A stretch of 64,000 nucleotides of DNA from Streptomyces sp. CB02414 (GCF_001905385.1 NZ_LIPF01000009.1:62001-126000); one strand, 5' to 3'. Numbered from the stretch's first letter, positions 8,500 through 17,359 are shown. Made by a program: numbers and translations. The notes: a model not told the origin generated them from the sequence alone.

Positions 8500-9140
8500 G
8501 CGGGCGCTCCTTCCGGGACGGGCCGCGCCGCGGTGCGGGAGCGCAGCCACCAATCGCGCAGGCCCCACAGGACGAGCGCGCCGTAGATGACGTAGACGAA
8601 GCCGGAGAAGGCGAAGCCGTTGGCGAAGTTCAGCGGTACGCCGACCAGGTCGACCAGCAGCCAGGCGAACCAGAACTCGACCATGCCGCGCGCTTGGGCG
8701 TACATGGCGACGACGGTGCCGACGAAGATGTACGCGTCCGGCCAGGGATCCCAGGACAGGGTGGGGAAGGCGGTGAACAGGCCGCCGACCGCGAGGGTGC
8801 CGACGGCGGCGGCCGCGACGAGGGCGCCGCGCTCGCGCCAGGTGGCGAAGCGGACGGCGATGGAGCCGTCCTGGGTCTGCTGCCGGCCGCGGTTCCACTG
8901 CCAGAAGCCCCAGGCGGCGACGACCATGACGACGACCTGCTTGCCGGCGCTGCCGGAGAGGTGGGCGGTGGCGAAGGCCGTGAAGAGGATCAGCCCGGAG
9001 ACGAACTGCACGGGCCAGGTCCATATCGAGCGCCGCCAGCCCAGGGCGAGGCCGAGCAGACCGATCACGTTGCCGATCATGTCCGACCACTTGATGTGCT
9101 GGTCGAAGAGGGTGAACGCCTCGGAGTTGAGCCAGTTCAC
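8496..9140 (-). CDS. ribM: PnuC-family membrane transporter, likely riboflavin transporter RibM/PnuX
   Basis: A 214-residue multi-pass membrane protein of the PnuC family (MIGNVIGLLGLALGWRRSIW; WAWLLVDLVGVPLNF-type helix near the C-terminus). PnuC proteins import nicotinamide mononucleotide or vitamin relatives. A member in an FMN-riboswitch operon between ribE and ribBA matches the described Streptomyces RibM/PnuX riboflavin transporter. The start is GTG 9140, overlapping the ribE stop by four bases; its own stop overlaps ribBA in the same way. Substrate is inferred from context. Confidence 0.88.
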   Translation of the reverse strand: MNWLNSEAFTLFDQHIKWSDMIGNVIGLLGLALGWRRSIWTWPVQFVSGLILFTAFATAHLSGSAGKQVVVMVVAAWGFWQWNRGRQQTQDGSIAVRFATWRERGALVAAAAVGTLAVGGLFTAFPTLSWDPWPDAYIFVGTVVAMYAQARGMVEFWFAWLLVDLVGVPLNFANGFAFSGFVYVIYGALVLWGLRDWWLRSRTAARPVPEGAPA

Positions 9141-9739
9141 CGGGTGCCTCCCTGGGTGCCGAGCAGCCGCTCCACGTACTTGGCGATGACGTCCACCTCG
9201 AGGTTGACCGGGTCGCCGGGCTGCTTGATGCCGAGCGTGGTCAGGGCGAGGGTGGTGGGGATGAGGCTGACGGTGAAGAAGTCGGGGCCGGCGTCCACGA
9301 CGGTGAGGCTGATGCCGTCGACGGTGATGGAGCCCTTCTCGACGACGTAGCGGGCGAGGTCGGCCGGGAGGGAGATCTTGACGAGCTCCCAGTGCTCGGA
9401 CGGCTTGCGTTCCAGGATCTCGCCGGTGCCGTCCACGTGGCCCTGCACGATGTGCCCGCCGAGGCGGGCGCCGACGGCGGTGGGGCGCTCCAGGTTGACG
9501 CGGGAGCCGGTGGTGAGGACGCCCAGGCTGGAGCGGTTCAGGGTTTCCGCCATCACGTCGGCGGTGAACTCGTCGCCCTCGTGGTCGACGACGGTGAGGC
9601 AGACGCCGTTGACGGCGATGGAGTCGCCGTGCCGTGCCCCTTCGGTGACCGCGGGGCCGCGCAGGCGGAAGCGGCAGGCGTCGTCGAGGGTCTCGACGGC
9701 GGTGACCTCGCCCAGCTCTTCGACGATTCCGGTGAACAC
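9137..9739 (-). CDS. ribE: Riboflavin synthase, alpha subunit
   Basis: Dismutates two lumazine molecules into riboflavin. The 200 residues form two tandem lumazine-binding barrels, the first opening FTGIVEELGEV and the second from about residue 97 (GHIVQGHVDGTGEI). The start is GTG 9739 with AGGAGG eight bases upstream; a longer frame would run into the riboswitch leader and is rejected. It is first in the operon and overlaps ribM by four bases. A 154-base leader joins it to the FMN riboswitch. Confidence 0.97.
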   Translation of the reverse strand: MFTGIVEELGEVTAVETLDDACRFRLRGPAVTEGARHGDSIAVNGVCLTVVDHEGDEFTADVMAETLNRSSLGVLTTGSRVNLERPTAVGARLGGHIVQGHVDGTGEILERKPSEHWELVKISLPADLARYVVEKGSITVDGISLTVVDAGPDFFTVSLIPTTLALTTLGIKQPGDPVNLEVDVIAKYVERLLGTQGGTR

Positions 9740-9832
9740 TTCCCGGGTCCTCCTGCCTCTTCGGGCACGGACTCCGGGGCTGTCGAGAGCGACAGAGATC
9801 GCGAGCGAGGACACCGGGAGCGACGCCGGACG

Positions 9833-9857
9833 GGGCCCGCCCGTGACGGGCGAGCCC
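9833..9857 (-). terminator. Leader hairpin, possible riboswitch expression platform
   Basis: On the plus strand GGGCCCGCCCG (9833-9843) and CGGGCGAGCCC (9847-9857) pair with one mismatch around TGA. It lies between the FMN aptamer and ribE, where a regulated terminator would be. No U-run follows, and the competing anti-terminator was not worked out, so the role is tentative. Confidence 0.4.
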
Positions 9858-9893
9858 AGAGGTCGGCGGCGCGCACGCATGCTCGCCCGCCGC

Positions 9894-10022
9894 GCACTGC
9901 CTCCCATCCGGACTTTAACCGTCGGTCCAGGAATTTCACCTGGTCAACCGGTCGCTGGAGGCGACCGGGTCGCGGACTGTAACCGCCGGTTCGGACTTTC
10001 ACCGACCCCGGAGTGCGCTGCT
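9894..10022 (-). promoter_or_regulatory. FMN riboswitch (RFN element)
   Basis: Read on the minus strand, the element carries the RFN conserved blocks in order: CCGGGGTCGGTGAAAGTCCG, ACCGGCGGTTACAGTCCGCG, GGTGAAATTCC, GACCGACGGTTAAAGTCCGG and ATGGGAG. These flank paired arms as in the known FMN aptamer. It precedes ribE by about 155 bases and should reduce expression of ribE-ribM-ribBA-ribH, and possibly hisE-hisG, when FMN is abundant. The rest of 9740-10235 is leader plus the divergent chitinase promoter. Confidence 0.97.
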
Positions 10023-10162
10023 TCTGGTACAGGGCCAGTGTGCCACGCCCGATGACCGCCCATGCGGACGGAGTGTGTGAGGTGGCTCACAGAGCGCTCC
10101 TCCGGCGTGACTCCACCGCGCCATGGCGACCCAACTGGGCTGTCACCCGGGCGCCTTGAGAT

Positions 10163-10205
10163 TGGTCCATACCTATTGACTCACTGGTCTAGTCCTCTCT
10201 AGGGT
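10163..10205 (+). promoter_or_regulatory. Chitinase promoter with two DasR-type direct repeats
   Basis: Two 12-base repeats, TGGTCCATACCT (10163-10174) and TGGTCTAGTCCT (10185-10196), match the direct repeats known at Streptomyces chi promoters and the DasR site consensus (ACTGGTCTAGACCACT). A -35 TTGACT (10176-10181) and a -10 TAGGGT (10200-10205) with an 18-base spacer interleave with them. The second repeat lies inside the spacer, which fits repression by the GntR-family GlcNAc sensor DasR. Confidence 0.85.
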
Positions 10206-10235
10206 CTGCGCAACTTCCGTGGAGAGGAACCGACT

Positions 10236-12614
10236 GTGCCTTCCCCCTCACGCTCCAGAACCGGCCGCGGAGCGAGACCGGCCCTGTTCGCGGCGGCCGC
10301 CGCCGTCGCGGGCCTGGTGCTCGCCGGCCTCCCGGCGACCGCGTCGCAGGCCGCCGCCGACCAGGAGTCCTGCCGCCCCGACGGGCTCTACCGGACGCCC
10401 GGCGTCGACGTCCCGTACTGCTCGGTCTACGACGCCGACGGCCGGGAGAAGATGGGCGCCGACCACCAGCGCCGGGTGATCGGCTACTTCACCGGCTGGC
10501 GCACCGGCAAGGACGGCAAGCCCGCCTACCTCGCCTCGGACATCCCCTGGGACAAGATCACCCACATCAACTACGCCTTCGCGCACGTCGACGGCGGCAA
10601 CAAGCTCTCCGTCGGCTCGGACAGCGCGAAGAACCCCGCCACCGGCATGACGTGGCCCGGGGTCGAGGGCGCGGAGATGGACCCGGACCTCCCCTACAAG
10701 GGCCACTTCAACCTGCTCAACAAGTTCAAGAAGCAGCACCCGGACGTCAAGACGCTGATCTCGGTGGGCGGCTGGGCCGAGACCGGCGGCTACTTCGCCG
10801 ACGACGGCACCCGCGTGGACTCGGGCGGCTTCTACTCGATGGCCACCAACGCCGACGGCTCGGTCAACCAGGCGGGCATCGACGCCTTCGCCGACTCGGC
10901 GGTCGACTTCATCCGGAAGTACGGCTTCAACGGCGTCGACATCGACTATGAGTACCCGACGACGATGAAGGACGCGGGCAACCCGCTGGACTGGTCCTTC
11001 GCCAACGGACGCCGCGCCGGGCTGGTCGAGGGCTACGCGGCGCTCATGAAGACGCTGCGCGGGAAGCTGGACCGCGCGGGCGCCGCGGACGGGAAGCACT
11101 ACTTGCTCACCGTCGCCGCGCCGTCCTCCGGGTACCTGCTGCGCGGCATGGAGACCTTCCAGGTCCAGAAGTACCTGGACTACGTCAACATCATGTCGTA
11201 CGACCTGCACGGCGCCTGGAACGAGCACGTCGGCCCGAACGCCTCGCTCTTCGACGACGGCAGGGACCCCGAGCTCGCCGGCGCGGGCGTGTACACGACC
11301 TCCCAGTACGGCGGCATCGGCTACCTCAACACCGACTGGGCGTACCACTACTTCCGCGGTTCGATGCCCGCCGGGCGGATCAACATCGGGCTGCCGTACT
11401 ACACGCGCGGTTTCAAGAACGTCACCGGCGGCACCAACGGGCTCTGGGGCAAGGCACCCTCCACGGACTGCCCGGCCGGCTCCGGCCTGACCAAGTGCGG
11501 CGACGGCGCGGTCGGCATCGACAACCTGTGGCACGACCTGGACACCGCCGGCGAGGAGTCGCCCGCCGGTTCCAACCCGATGTGGCACGCCAAGAACCTG
11601 GAGAAGGGCATCGTCGGCGACTACGTCACCGACTACGGCTTCCCGGCCGGCACGAAGCTCACCGGGACGTACGAACGCCACTACGACGCCACGCTGGTCG
11701 CGCCCTGGCTGTGGAACGCCGAGAAGAAGGTCTTCCTGTCCACCGAGGACGAGCAGTCGGTCCAGGCCAAGGCGGACTACGTCGTCGACCGCGGCATCGG
11801 CGGCACGATGGTGTGGGAGCTCGCGGGCGACTACGCCTGGGACGCCGGCAAGGGGCAGTACGTGCCGGGTTCGACGCTCACCGACACGATGTACCAGGCA
11901 TTCAGGAACGCCTCCCCGTACGGTGCGAAGCGCGCCACGACCGACCTGCCGGCCGAGGCGCTGGACGTCGACGTCGAGTTCGGGGAGTTCCCGCTCGGTG
12001 ACTCCAACTACCCGATCAGCCCCAAGCTGAAGATCACCAACAACACGCAGACGGCCCTGCCGGGCGGTACGGAGTTCCAGTTCGACTACTCCACCTCCGC
12101 GCCCGGCAACGCCAAGGACCAGTCCGGCTGGGGCACTTCGGTGATCCGCAGCGACCACACGGGCGACAACGTGGGCGGCCTGAAGGGCGACTACCACCGC
12201 GTCTCGCTGAAGCTGCCGGCCTGGCAGTCGCTGGCGCCGGGCGCGTCCACGACGGTCGACTTCGTCTACTACCTGCCGGTGTCGACCCCGTCGAACTGGA
12301 CGGTGTCCTTCGGCGGCAAGACGTACGCCCTGGCGGGTGACCTGGCCCGGGGAACGACCGTGGTGGAACCGGGGACGGAGACTCCGGGCCCGACGCCCAC
12401 ACCGACGGAGACCGGGTCGCCGAGCCCGACGCCCGGCCCGACGGGCGGCACCGGGCAGTGCACGGCACCGGCCTGGGACGCGGCGTCGCCGTACGGCGGG
12501 GGCGTCACCGTCTCCCACGAGGGGCACTCGTGGAAGTCCAAGTGGTGGACGAAGGGCGAGGAGCCCGGAACCACCGGCGAGTGGGGCGTCTGGCAGGACC
12601 TCGGCGCCTGCTGA
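10236..12614 (+). CDS. Secreted GH18 chitinase with C-terminal chitin-binding module
   Basis: A 792-residue extracellular enzyme that cleaves beta-1,4-GlcNAc chains. The start is GTG 10236 with GGAGAGGA upstream. Residues 1-41 form a signal peptide (basic start, AAAAVAGLVLAGLP core, cleavage near ASQA-AA). The GH18 barrel spans about 78-560 and holds the catalytic motif NGVDIDYEYP with Glu about 239. An immunoglobulin-like chitinase domain follows (VEFGEFPLGDSNYPISPKL), then a Thr/Pro linker and a CBM5/12 chitin-binding module from about 740 (CTAPAWDAASPYGGG). Promoter repeats suggest induction by chitin and glucose repression. Confidence 0.96.
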   Translation: MPSPSRSRTGRGARPALFAAAAAVAGLVLAGLPATASQAAADQESCRPDGLYRTPGVDVPYCSVYDADGREKMGADHQRRVIGYFTGWRTGKDGKPAYLASDIPWDKITHINYAFAHVDGGNKLSVGSDSAKNPATGMTWPGVEGAEMDPDLPYKGHFNLLNKFKKQHPDVKTLISVGGWAETGGYFADDGTRVDSGGFYSMATNADGSVNQAGIDAFADSAVDFIRKYGFNGVDIDYEYPTTMKDAGNPLDWSFANGRRAGLVEGYAALMKTLRGKLDRAGAADGKHYLLTVAAPSSGYLLRGMETFQVQKYLDYVNIMSYDLHGAWNEHVGPNASLFDDGRDPELAGAGVYTTSQYGGIGYLNTDWAYHYFRGSMPAGRINIGLPYYTRGFKNVTGGTNGLWGKAPSTDCPAGSGLTKCGDGAVGIDNLWHDLDTAGEESPAGSNPMWHAKNLEKGIVGDYVTDYGFPAGTKLTGTYERHYDATLVAPWLWNAEKKVFLSTEDEQSVQAKADYVVDRGIGGTMVWELAGDYAWDAGKGQYVPGSTLTDTMYQAFRNASPYGAKRATTDLPAEALDVDVEFGEFPLGDSNYPISPKLKITNNTQTALPGGTEFQFDYSTSAPGNAKDQSGWGTSVIRSDHTGDNVGGLKGDYHRVSLKLPAWQSLAPGASTTVDFVYYLPVSTPSNWTVSFGGKTYALAGDLARGTTVVEPGTETPGPTPTPTETGSPSPTPGPTGGTGQCTAPAWDAASPYGGGVTVSHEGHSWKSKWWTKGEEPGTTGEWGVWQDLGAC

Positions 12615-12748
12615 GCCCCGGCAGTACCGGCCCGGCGGCGGTGACGACGGCCCTTGCCCGCCGCCGGGTCTCTCAACGGTTACCCGCGTGTCGCGTCCGT
12701 GGGGTGCCGGCAACACCGAGGCCGGCGGCCCGGTCCGGGGGCAGGCCC

Positions 12749-12775
12749 GCACTCGCCGGGCTGCCCGGCGAGTGC
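12749..12775. terminator. Bidirectional hairpin between chitinase and ROK gene
   Basis: GCACTCGCCGGG (12749-12760) pairs perfectly with CCCGGCGAGTGC (12764-12775) around CTG. It lies between the convergent chitinase stop (12614) and ROK stop (12786) and can serve both. Confidence 0.75.
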
Positions 12776-12785
12776 CGTCCGCCGG

Positions 12786-13979
12786 CTACCGCTCCGGCGG
12801 CGCGAACAGCTCGTCCTGCGCTCGGTCCCGGGCCGTCAGCAGTGCCCCGCGCAGGACGGCGCCGCCGCCCAGTGCGGTGGCCCGTACCTCGGTGGCCAGC
12901 GGCGACATGCGGGTGAGGCGGTCCTGGACGCGGGCGGCGAGCGCGTCGGCGCCGGCCCGGCCGATCTCGCCGGCCAGCACCACGCAGCCGGGGTCCAGGA
13001 CGGAGACGACGGTGGCCGCGCCGAGGGCGACCCGGTCGGCGAGGGCGTCCAGGAAGCGGGCGGCCTCCGGTGCCGTGTCCGACCGGCGCACCGCCTCCCG
13101 GACCAGCGCGGCGGCGTGCGGCTCGGGCCCCTCGGGCACGGCCGTCACGCCGTGTTCCGCCGCCAGCGCGCTCACCGCCGCCGCACCGGCCACGGAGTGG
13201 AAGCCGCCGTCGCAGTCGGTGGCCGACGGCAGGCCCGCGGTGCCCGGCACCGGCATGAAGCCGATCTCGCCCGCACCGCCGGAGACGCCCCGGCGCAGCG
13301 TGCCGTCGAGGACGACCGCGGCACCGATGCCGAGGCCGAGCCAGAGCAGGACGAACGTGTCCCGGGCCCGGGCCGCCCCGTCGCGCTGCTCGGCCAGGGC
13401 GGCGAGGTTCGTCTCGTTCTCCACTCCGACCCGTGCCTCGGGGAACTTCTCCTGCAGCGCGGCCGTCAGCCGGCGGTGCCACGCGGGCAGGCCCGTGGAC
13501 GGGCGGAGGTCCCCGCTCGCCGGGTCGATCAGGCCGGGCGCGCCGATACCGACGGTGTGCAGCCGGTCGGCCCCGGCCTCCTTCGCCGCCCGTTCGACCA
13601 GGCTCACCGCCTGCTCCACCGCGGGCCCCGTCCCGGTGTCGTCGCCGATCGGCACGGACGCCTCGGCGAGGACGCGGCCGAGCAGGTCGGACACGAGGAC
13701 GGCGACGCTCTCGGTGCGCACGTCGAGGGCGGCGAGGTACGCGCGGCCGGCGACGATGCCGTACAGCTTGGCGTTGGGGCCGCGGCGCTGCTCGCCCGAC
13801 TCCCCCACCACCTCGACCAGTCCGGCGGCGATGAGGCGCTCGACGAGGTCGGCGACGGTGGGCCGGGACAGACCGGTCAGCTGCTTCAGCTGCCCCGCCG
13901 TCAGCGGGCCCTCCTGCTGGAGCAGACGCAGGGCGAGCCGGTCGTTGATGGCCCGGGCGGTGCGCGGTGATGCGGGCAT
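12786..13979 (-). CDS. ROK-family transcriptional regulator
   Basis: A 397-residue protein with an N-terminal winged helix-turn-helix (about 8-70; LTAGQLKQLTGLSRPTVADLVERL) and a ROK sugar-kinase-like domain (from about 85; DVRTESVAVLVSDLLG). Start ATG 13979. The ROK zinc site is missing: where the family has GEIGH and CxCGxxGC, this has GEIGF and ATDCDGGFHS. The kinase Asp of the ENDAN motif is replaced (ENETN). It is therefore probably a non-enzymatic regulator that binds a sugar or sugar derivative. It is divergent from the MFS gene and likely controls it. Confidence 0.9.
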   Translation of the reverse strand: MPASPRTARAINDRLALRLLQQEGPLTAGQLKQLTGLSRPTVADLVERLIAAGLVEVVGESGEQRRGPNAKLYGIVAGRAYLAALDVRTESVAVLVSDLLGRVLAEASVPIGDDTGTGPAVEQAVSLVERAAKEAGADRLHTVGIGAPGLIDPASGDLRPSTGLPAWHRRLTAALQEKFPEARVGVENETNLAALAEQRDGAARARDTFVLLWLGLGIGAAVVLDGTLRRGVSGGAGEIGFMPVPGTAGLPSATDCDGGFHSVAGAAAVSALAAEHGVTAVPEGPEPHAAALVREAVRRSDTAPEAARFLDALADRVALGAATVVSVLDPGCVVLAGEIGRAGADALAARVQDRLTRMSPLATEVRATALGGGAVLRGALLTARDRAQDELFAPPER

Positions 13980-14017
13980 GCCGGGATCCTTCCAGATCGG
14001 CGGCGCGGTGGCTCGCG

Positions 14018-14060
14018 CCTGATATCCCCTATCCATCAGGAAGGGTCCCTGATAGTTTAC
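14018..14060. promoter_or_regulatory. Operator-like repeats between ROK gene and MFS gene
   Basis: Three related half-sites occur in 43 bases: CTGATA (14019-14024), TATCCATCAGG (14030-14040) and CCTGATAG (14048-14055). The first two, and the last two, face each other as imperfect palindromes. The array lies 39 bases upstream of the ROK start, inside the divergent intergenic region, so the ROK protein is the likely ligand and autoregulation is likely. Confidence 0.6.
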
Positions 14061-14129
14061 CCGGCGCAGCGCGGCAGTGTGCGGTGCGCAGGCAGACGAG
14101 CCGGTGCGGATCCGACGGAGGGGCCGAGA

Positions 14130-15341
14130 ATGAGCGCAGTGGTCTACGAGCAACGCCAGGTGAGGCGCGCCCGGTACGCCGTGGCGGCCGTGTTCGCCGT
14201 GCACGGCGCGGTCACCGGTTCGTTCGCGACCCGGGTGCCGTGGATCCAGGACCACGCCGGCGTGAGCGCGGGCCAGCTGGGTCTGGCGCTCGCCTTCCCG
14301 GCGCTCGGCGCGTCGGTCGCCATGCCGCTGGCCGGCAGCGTCACCCACCGCTTCGGCGCCCGCACCGCCCTGCGCGGCCTGCTGGCCCTGTGGACGCTGG
14401 CGCTGGTCCTGCCCTCCCTCGCCCCCGACCTGCTCACCCTGTGCCTGGCCCTGTTCGTGTACGGGGCCACGGCGGGCATGTCGGACGTGGCGATGAACGC
14501 GCTCGGCGTCGAGGTCGAGAACCGGCTGGACAAGTCGATCATGTCCGGCCTGCACGGCATGTGGAGCGCGGGCGCCCTGATCGGCTCGGCGGCCGGCACG
14601 CTCGCCGCCCACCTGGGCGCGGACGCCCGCCTGCACCACGTCCTGGCCGCCGCCGTGCTGACCGTGGCCGGTCTGGTCGCCTGCGCCTGGGTGCTGGACC
14701 TCCAGCCCGCCGAGGACGAGGACCCGCCGCCGAGGTTCGCGCTGCCGCCCCGGTCGGCCGTGCTGATCGGCGCGGTCGGGTTCTGCGCGGTGTTCGCGGA
14801 GGGCGCCAGCCTGGACTGGTCGGCGGTCTACCTGCGGGACGAGCTGGAGACGTCGGCCGGACTGGCGGCGGCGTGCACGACCGGATTCACGCTCACGATG
14901 GCCGTGGCCCGGTTCGCCGGCGACAAGGTGGTGGACCGTTTCGGCGCGGTGCGCACGGTGCGCGTGAGCGGGGTGCTGGCAACCCTCGGCGGCCTGCTGG
15001 TCGTCGTCGGCGGCCATCCGGCGGTGGCGATGGCCGGCTTCGCGCTGATGGGGCTGGGTATCGCCGTGGTCGTCCCGCTGTGCTTCGCGGCGGCCGGCCG
15101 GGCCGGCTCCAACCCGAGCCTGGCCATCGCGGGCGTCGCCACCATCACGTACACCTCGGGCCTGATCGCCCCGAGCGCGATCGGCGGCCTGGCCCAGGCG
15201 ACCAGCCTGGTGGTGTCGTTCGGCCTGGTGACCGTGCTGGCCTGCTGCCTGGTGGTGTTCGCGAAGGTGCTGCGCGCCGGGGACCGGGACCGGCCGAAGG
15301 TCAGTCCGCCGAGCGCAGCAGTGCCCGACCGGCAGCCCTGA
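14130..15341 (+). CDS. MFS transporter
   Basis: A 403-residue, twelve-helix major facilitator. The start is ATG 14130 with GGAGGGG upstream; 17 codons further upstream are open but lack a better start. It shows the family features FGARTALRGLLALWTL in the first cytoplasmic loop, GLHGMWSAGALIGSAAG in helix 5 and a repeated motif in the second half (DRFGAVRTVRVSG). Its closest style is the YbjJ/FucP-like bacterial group. Position divergent from a ROK regulator suggests carriage of a sugar or related product, in an unknown direction. Its 3' end overlaps the convergent thioesterase gene by 41 bases. Confidence 0.9.
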   Translation: MSAVVYEQRQVRRARYAVAAVFAVHGAVTGSFATRVPWIQDHAGVSAGQLGLALAFPALGASVAMPLAGSVTHRFGARTALRGLLALWTLALVLPSLAPDLLTLCLALFVYGATAGMSDVAMNALGVEVENRLDKSIMSGLHGMWSAGALIGSAAGTLAAHLGADARLHHVLAAAVLTVAGLVACAWVLDLQPAEDEDPPPRFALPPRSAVLIGAVGFCAVFAEGASLDWSAVYLRDELETSAGLAAACTTGFTLTMAVARFAGDKVVDRFGAVRTVRVSGVLATLGGLLVVVGGHPAVAMAGFALMGLGIAVVVPLCFAAAGRAGSNPSLAIAGVATITYTSGLIAPSAIGGLAQATSLVVSFGLVTVLACCLVVFAKVLRAGDRDRPKVSPPSAAVPDRQP

Positions 15342-15759
15342 AGGTGTCGCTCCACGGCGCCGGGCGCAGGGTCTCCGAGTCCAGCCGGACCAGCACCCGG
15401 GTGCCGCGGGCGTACGTGGTGGCACCGTCCGCCGAGCAGAAGCGGAAGCCGTAGGTCAGCCCGGTCGTGCCGAGCCGGTCCAGCCAGAGGTGGACGGCGT
15501 AGGCGCCCGGCCGGGTGACCGGGGCCTCGTAGGTGATGGTCAGCTCCTTCACCGCGTTGCAGGCGTCGCCGGCCGCCGCCCAGTCGCCCTCGAACCGGAA
15601 GCCGTACTCCGTCCACAGCCCGGCCCAGGCGCGCTCGGCCATCACCGGGTAGCGGGCGTTGTGCAGCAGGCCGAGCGCGTCGAGGTCGTCGAAGTGCACG
15701 GTGACGGGGACGAGGCGGCCGTACGACACGGCGGGGGCGGCGGGGGCTTCGGCGGTCAC
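15301..15759 (-). CDS. Hotdog-fold acyl-CoA thioesterase (4HBT family)
   Basis: A 152-residue single hotdog domain. The segment VHFDDLDALGLLHNARYPVMAERA carries the 4-hydroxybenzoyl-CoA thioesterase active-site pattern (Asp followed by Gly-hydrophobic-His-Asn). Such enzymes hydrolyse acyl-CoA esters. The start is GTG 15759 with AGGAG upstream. It stands alone between the MFS gene, whose end it overlaps by 41 bases in the opposite direction, and the divergent uracil permease. The acyl substrate cannot be told from sequence. Confidence 0.88.
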   Translation of the reverse strand: MTAEAPAAPAVSYGRLVPVTVHFDDLDALGLLHNARYPVMAERAWAGLWTEYGFRFEGDWAAAGDACNAVKELTITYEAPVTRPGAYAVHLWLDRLGTTGLTYGFRFCSADGATTYARGTRVLVRLDSETLRPAPWSDTFRAAGRALLRSAD

Positions 15760-15937
15760 GGTGGGCTCCTGGGTGGTGCGGGGTGGTACGCGGTGCGGTG
15801 GGCGTACGGGCGATCACTCCCATCCTAAGCGGACGCTCAGCACACCCGTCCGGGAAGGGTGCAGGTCAGCCGCACGGCCGGGCACCCCCGACAATGGTCC
15901 GGACAGTCATCACGTACAGAGAAAGCGAAACCTCACC

Positions 15938-17359
15938 ATGGACCTCGGCGTGCGCTGGAAGCTGCACGGGGACGGGAAGGTCCCCGCCCCCGGAGCGGTG
16001 GTCCGCCCCGACGAACGGCTCTCGTGGCCCCGCACGTTCGGGCTCGGCGCCCAGCACGTGGTGGCCATGTTCGGGGCGTCCTTCGTGGCTCCGGTCCTGA
16101 TGGGCCTGGACCCCAACCTCGCGATCATGATGTCGGGCGTGGCGACCGCCATCTTCCTGCTCGCCACCCGCGGCCGGGTGCCCAGCTACCTCGGCTGCTC
16201 GCTCTCCTTCGTCGGTGTCGCCGCGGTCATCCGGGCCCAGGGCGGTACGAGTGCCACGGTGACCGGCGCGGTGCTGGTCGTCGGTGCGGCGCTGTTCCTG
16301 GTGGGGCTCGCGGTGCAGCGGTTCGGGGCGCGGATCATCCACGCCGCGATGCCGCCGATCGTCACCGGCGCGGTGGTGATGCTGATCGGCTTCAACCTGG
16401 CCCCGGTCACCGCCTCGACCTACTGGCCGCAGGACCAGTGGACGGCGCTGCTGGTGATGCTGTTCACCGGGCTGGCCGTGGTCTGCCTGCGCGGTTTCTG
16501 GTCCCGGATCGCGATCTTCCTGGGGCTGGTCTTCGGGTACGTGCTCTCCTGGGCCCTGGACCGGATCTTCGGCAAGATCCACTCGGTGGACGGCAGCGGC
16601 AAGGTCACCGACCACTGGCGCCTCGACTTCTCCGCCGTGGGGCAGGCCGACTGGATCGGGCTGCCGTCGTTCCACGGGCCGAGCTTCGAGTGGTCGGCGA
16701 TCCTGGTCGCCCTGCCGGTCGTCATCGCGCTGGTCGCGGAGAACGCCGGACACGTGAAGGCGGTCGGCGAGATGACCGGCGACCCGCTCGACGACAAGCT
16801 GGGCACCGCGATCTCCGCGGACGGCGTCGGCTCGATGCTGTCCACCGCGGTCGGCGGTCCGCCCAACACCACGTACTCCGAGAACATCGGCGTGATGGCG
16901 GCGACCCGGGTCTACTCGACCGCCGCGTACTGGGCCGCCGCCTGCTTCGCGCTCCTCTTCGGGATCTGCCCGAAGTTCGGCGCGGTCGTCGCCGCGATCC
17001 CCGGCGGGGTGCTGGGCGGCATCACCGTCATCCTCTACGGCATGATCGGCCTGCTCGGCGCGCAGATCTGGATCAACGCCGGGGTGGACCTGCGCAACCC
17101 GCTGAACCTGGTGCCGGCCGCCGCGGGCATCATCATCGGCGTCGGCAACGTCAGCATGGAGTTCACCGACAACTTCTCACTCAGCGGCATCGCGCTCGGC
17201 ACCCTCGTCGTCATCACCGGCTACCACGCGCTGCGCGCCTTCGCCCCGGCCCACCTCAAGACCCAGCAGCCGCTGCTGGACGAGGGCACGTCGTCCTACG
17301 ACGAAAAGGCGGCGGGCGGCGAGGGGCCCGGTGACGGTTCTCAGCGCGCCAAGTCGTAG
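15938..17359 (+). CDS. Uracil permease (NCS2/UraA type)
   Basis: A 473-residue integral membrane protein of the nucleobase-cation symporter-2 family. It shows FGLGAQHVVAMFGASFVAPVL in helix 1, the substrate-site segment LVAENAGHVKAVG (Glu) and the family signature VGGPPNTTYSENIGVM, as in UraA. ATG 15938 is preceded by GAAAGCGAAACC, a weak ribosome site. It probably imports uracil for salvage. No PyrR-like leader is evident in the 178 bases upstream. The last 19 bases overlap the convergent GH6 gene. Confidence 0.93.
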   Translation: MDLGVRWKLHGDGKVPAPGAVVRPDERLSWPRTFGLGAQHVVAMFGASFVAPVLMGLDPNLAIMMSGVATAIFLLATRGRVPSYLGCSLSFVGVAAVIRAQGGTSATVTGAVLVVGAALFLVGLAVQRFGARIIHAAMPPIVTGAVVMLIGFNLAPVTASTYWPQDQWTALLVMLFTGLAVVCLRGFWSRIAIFLGLVFGYVLSWALDRIFGKIHSVDGSGKVTDHWRLDFSAVGQADWIGLPSFHGPSFEWSAILVALPVVIALVAENAGHVKAVGEMTGDPLDDKLGTAISADGVGSMLSTAVGGPPNTTYSENIGVMAATRVYSTAAYWAAACFALLFGICPKFGAVVAAIPGGVLGGITVILYGMIGLLGAQIWINAGVDLRNPLNLVPAAAGIIIGVGNVSMEFTDNFSLSGIALGTLVVITGYHALRAFAPAHLKTQQPLLDEGTSSYDEKAAGGEGPGDGSQRAKS

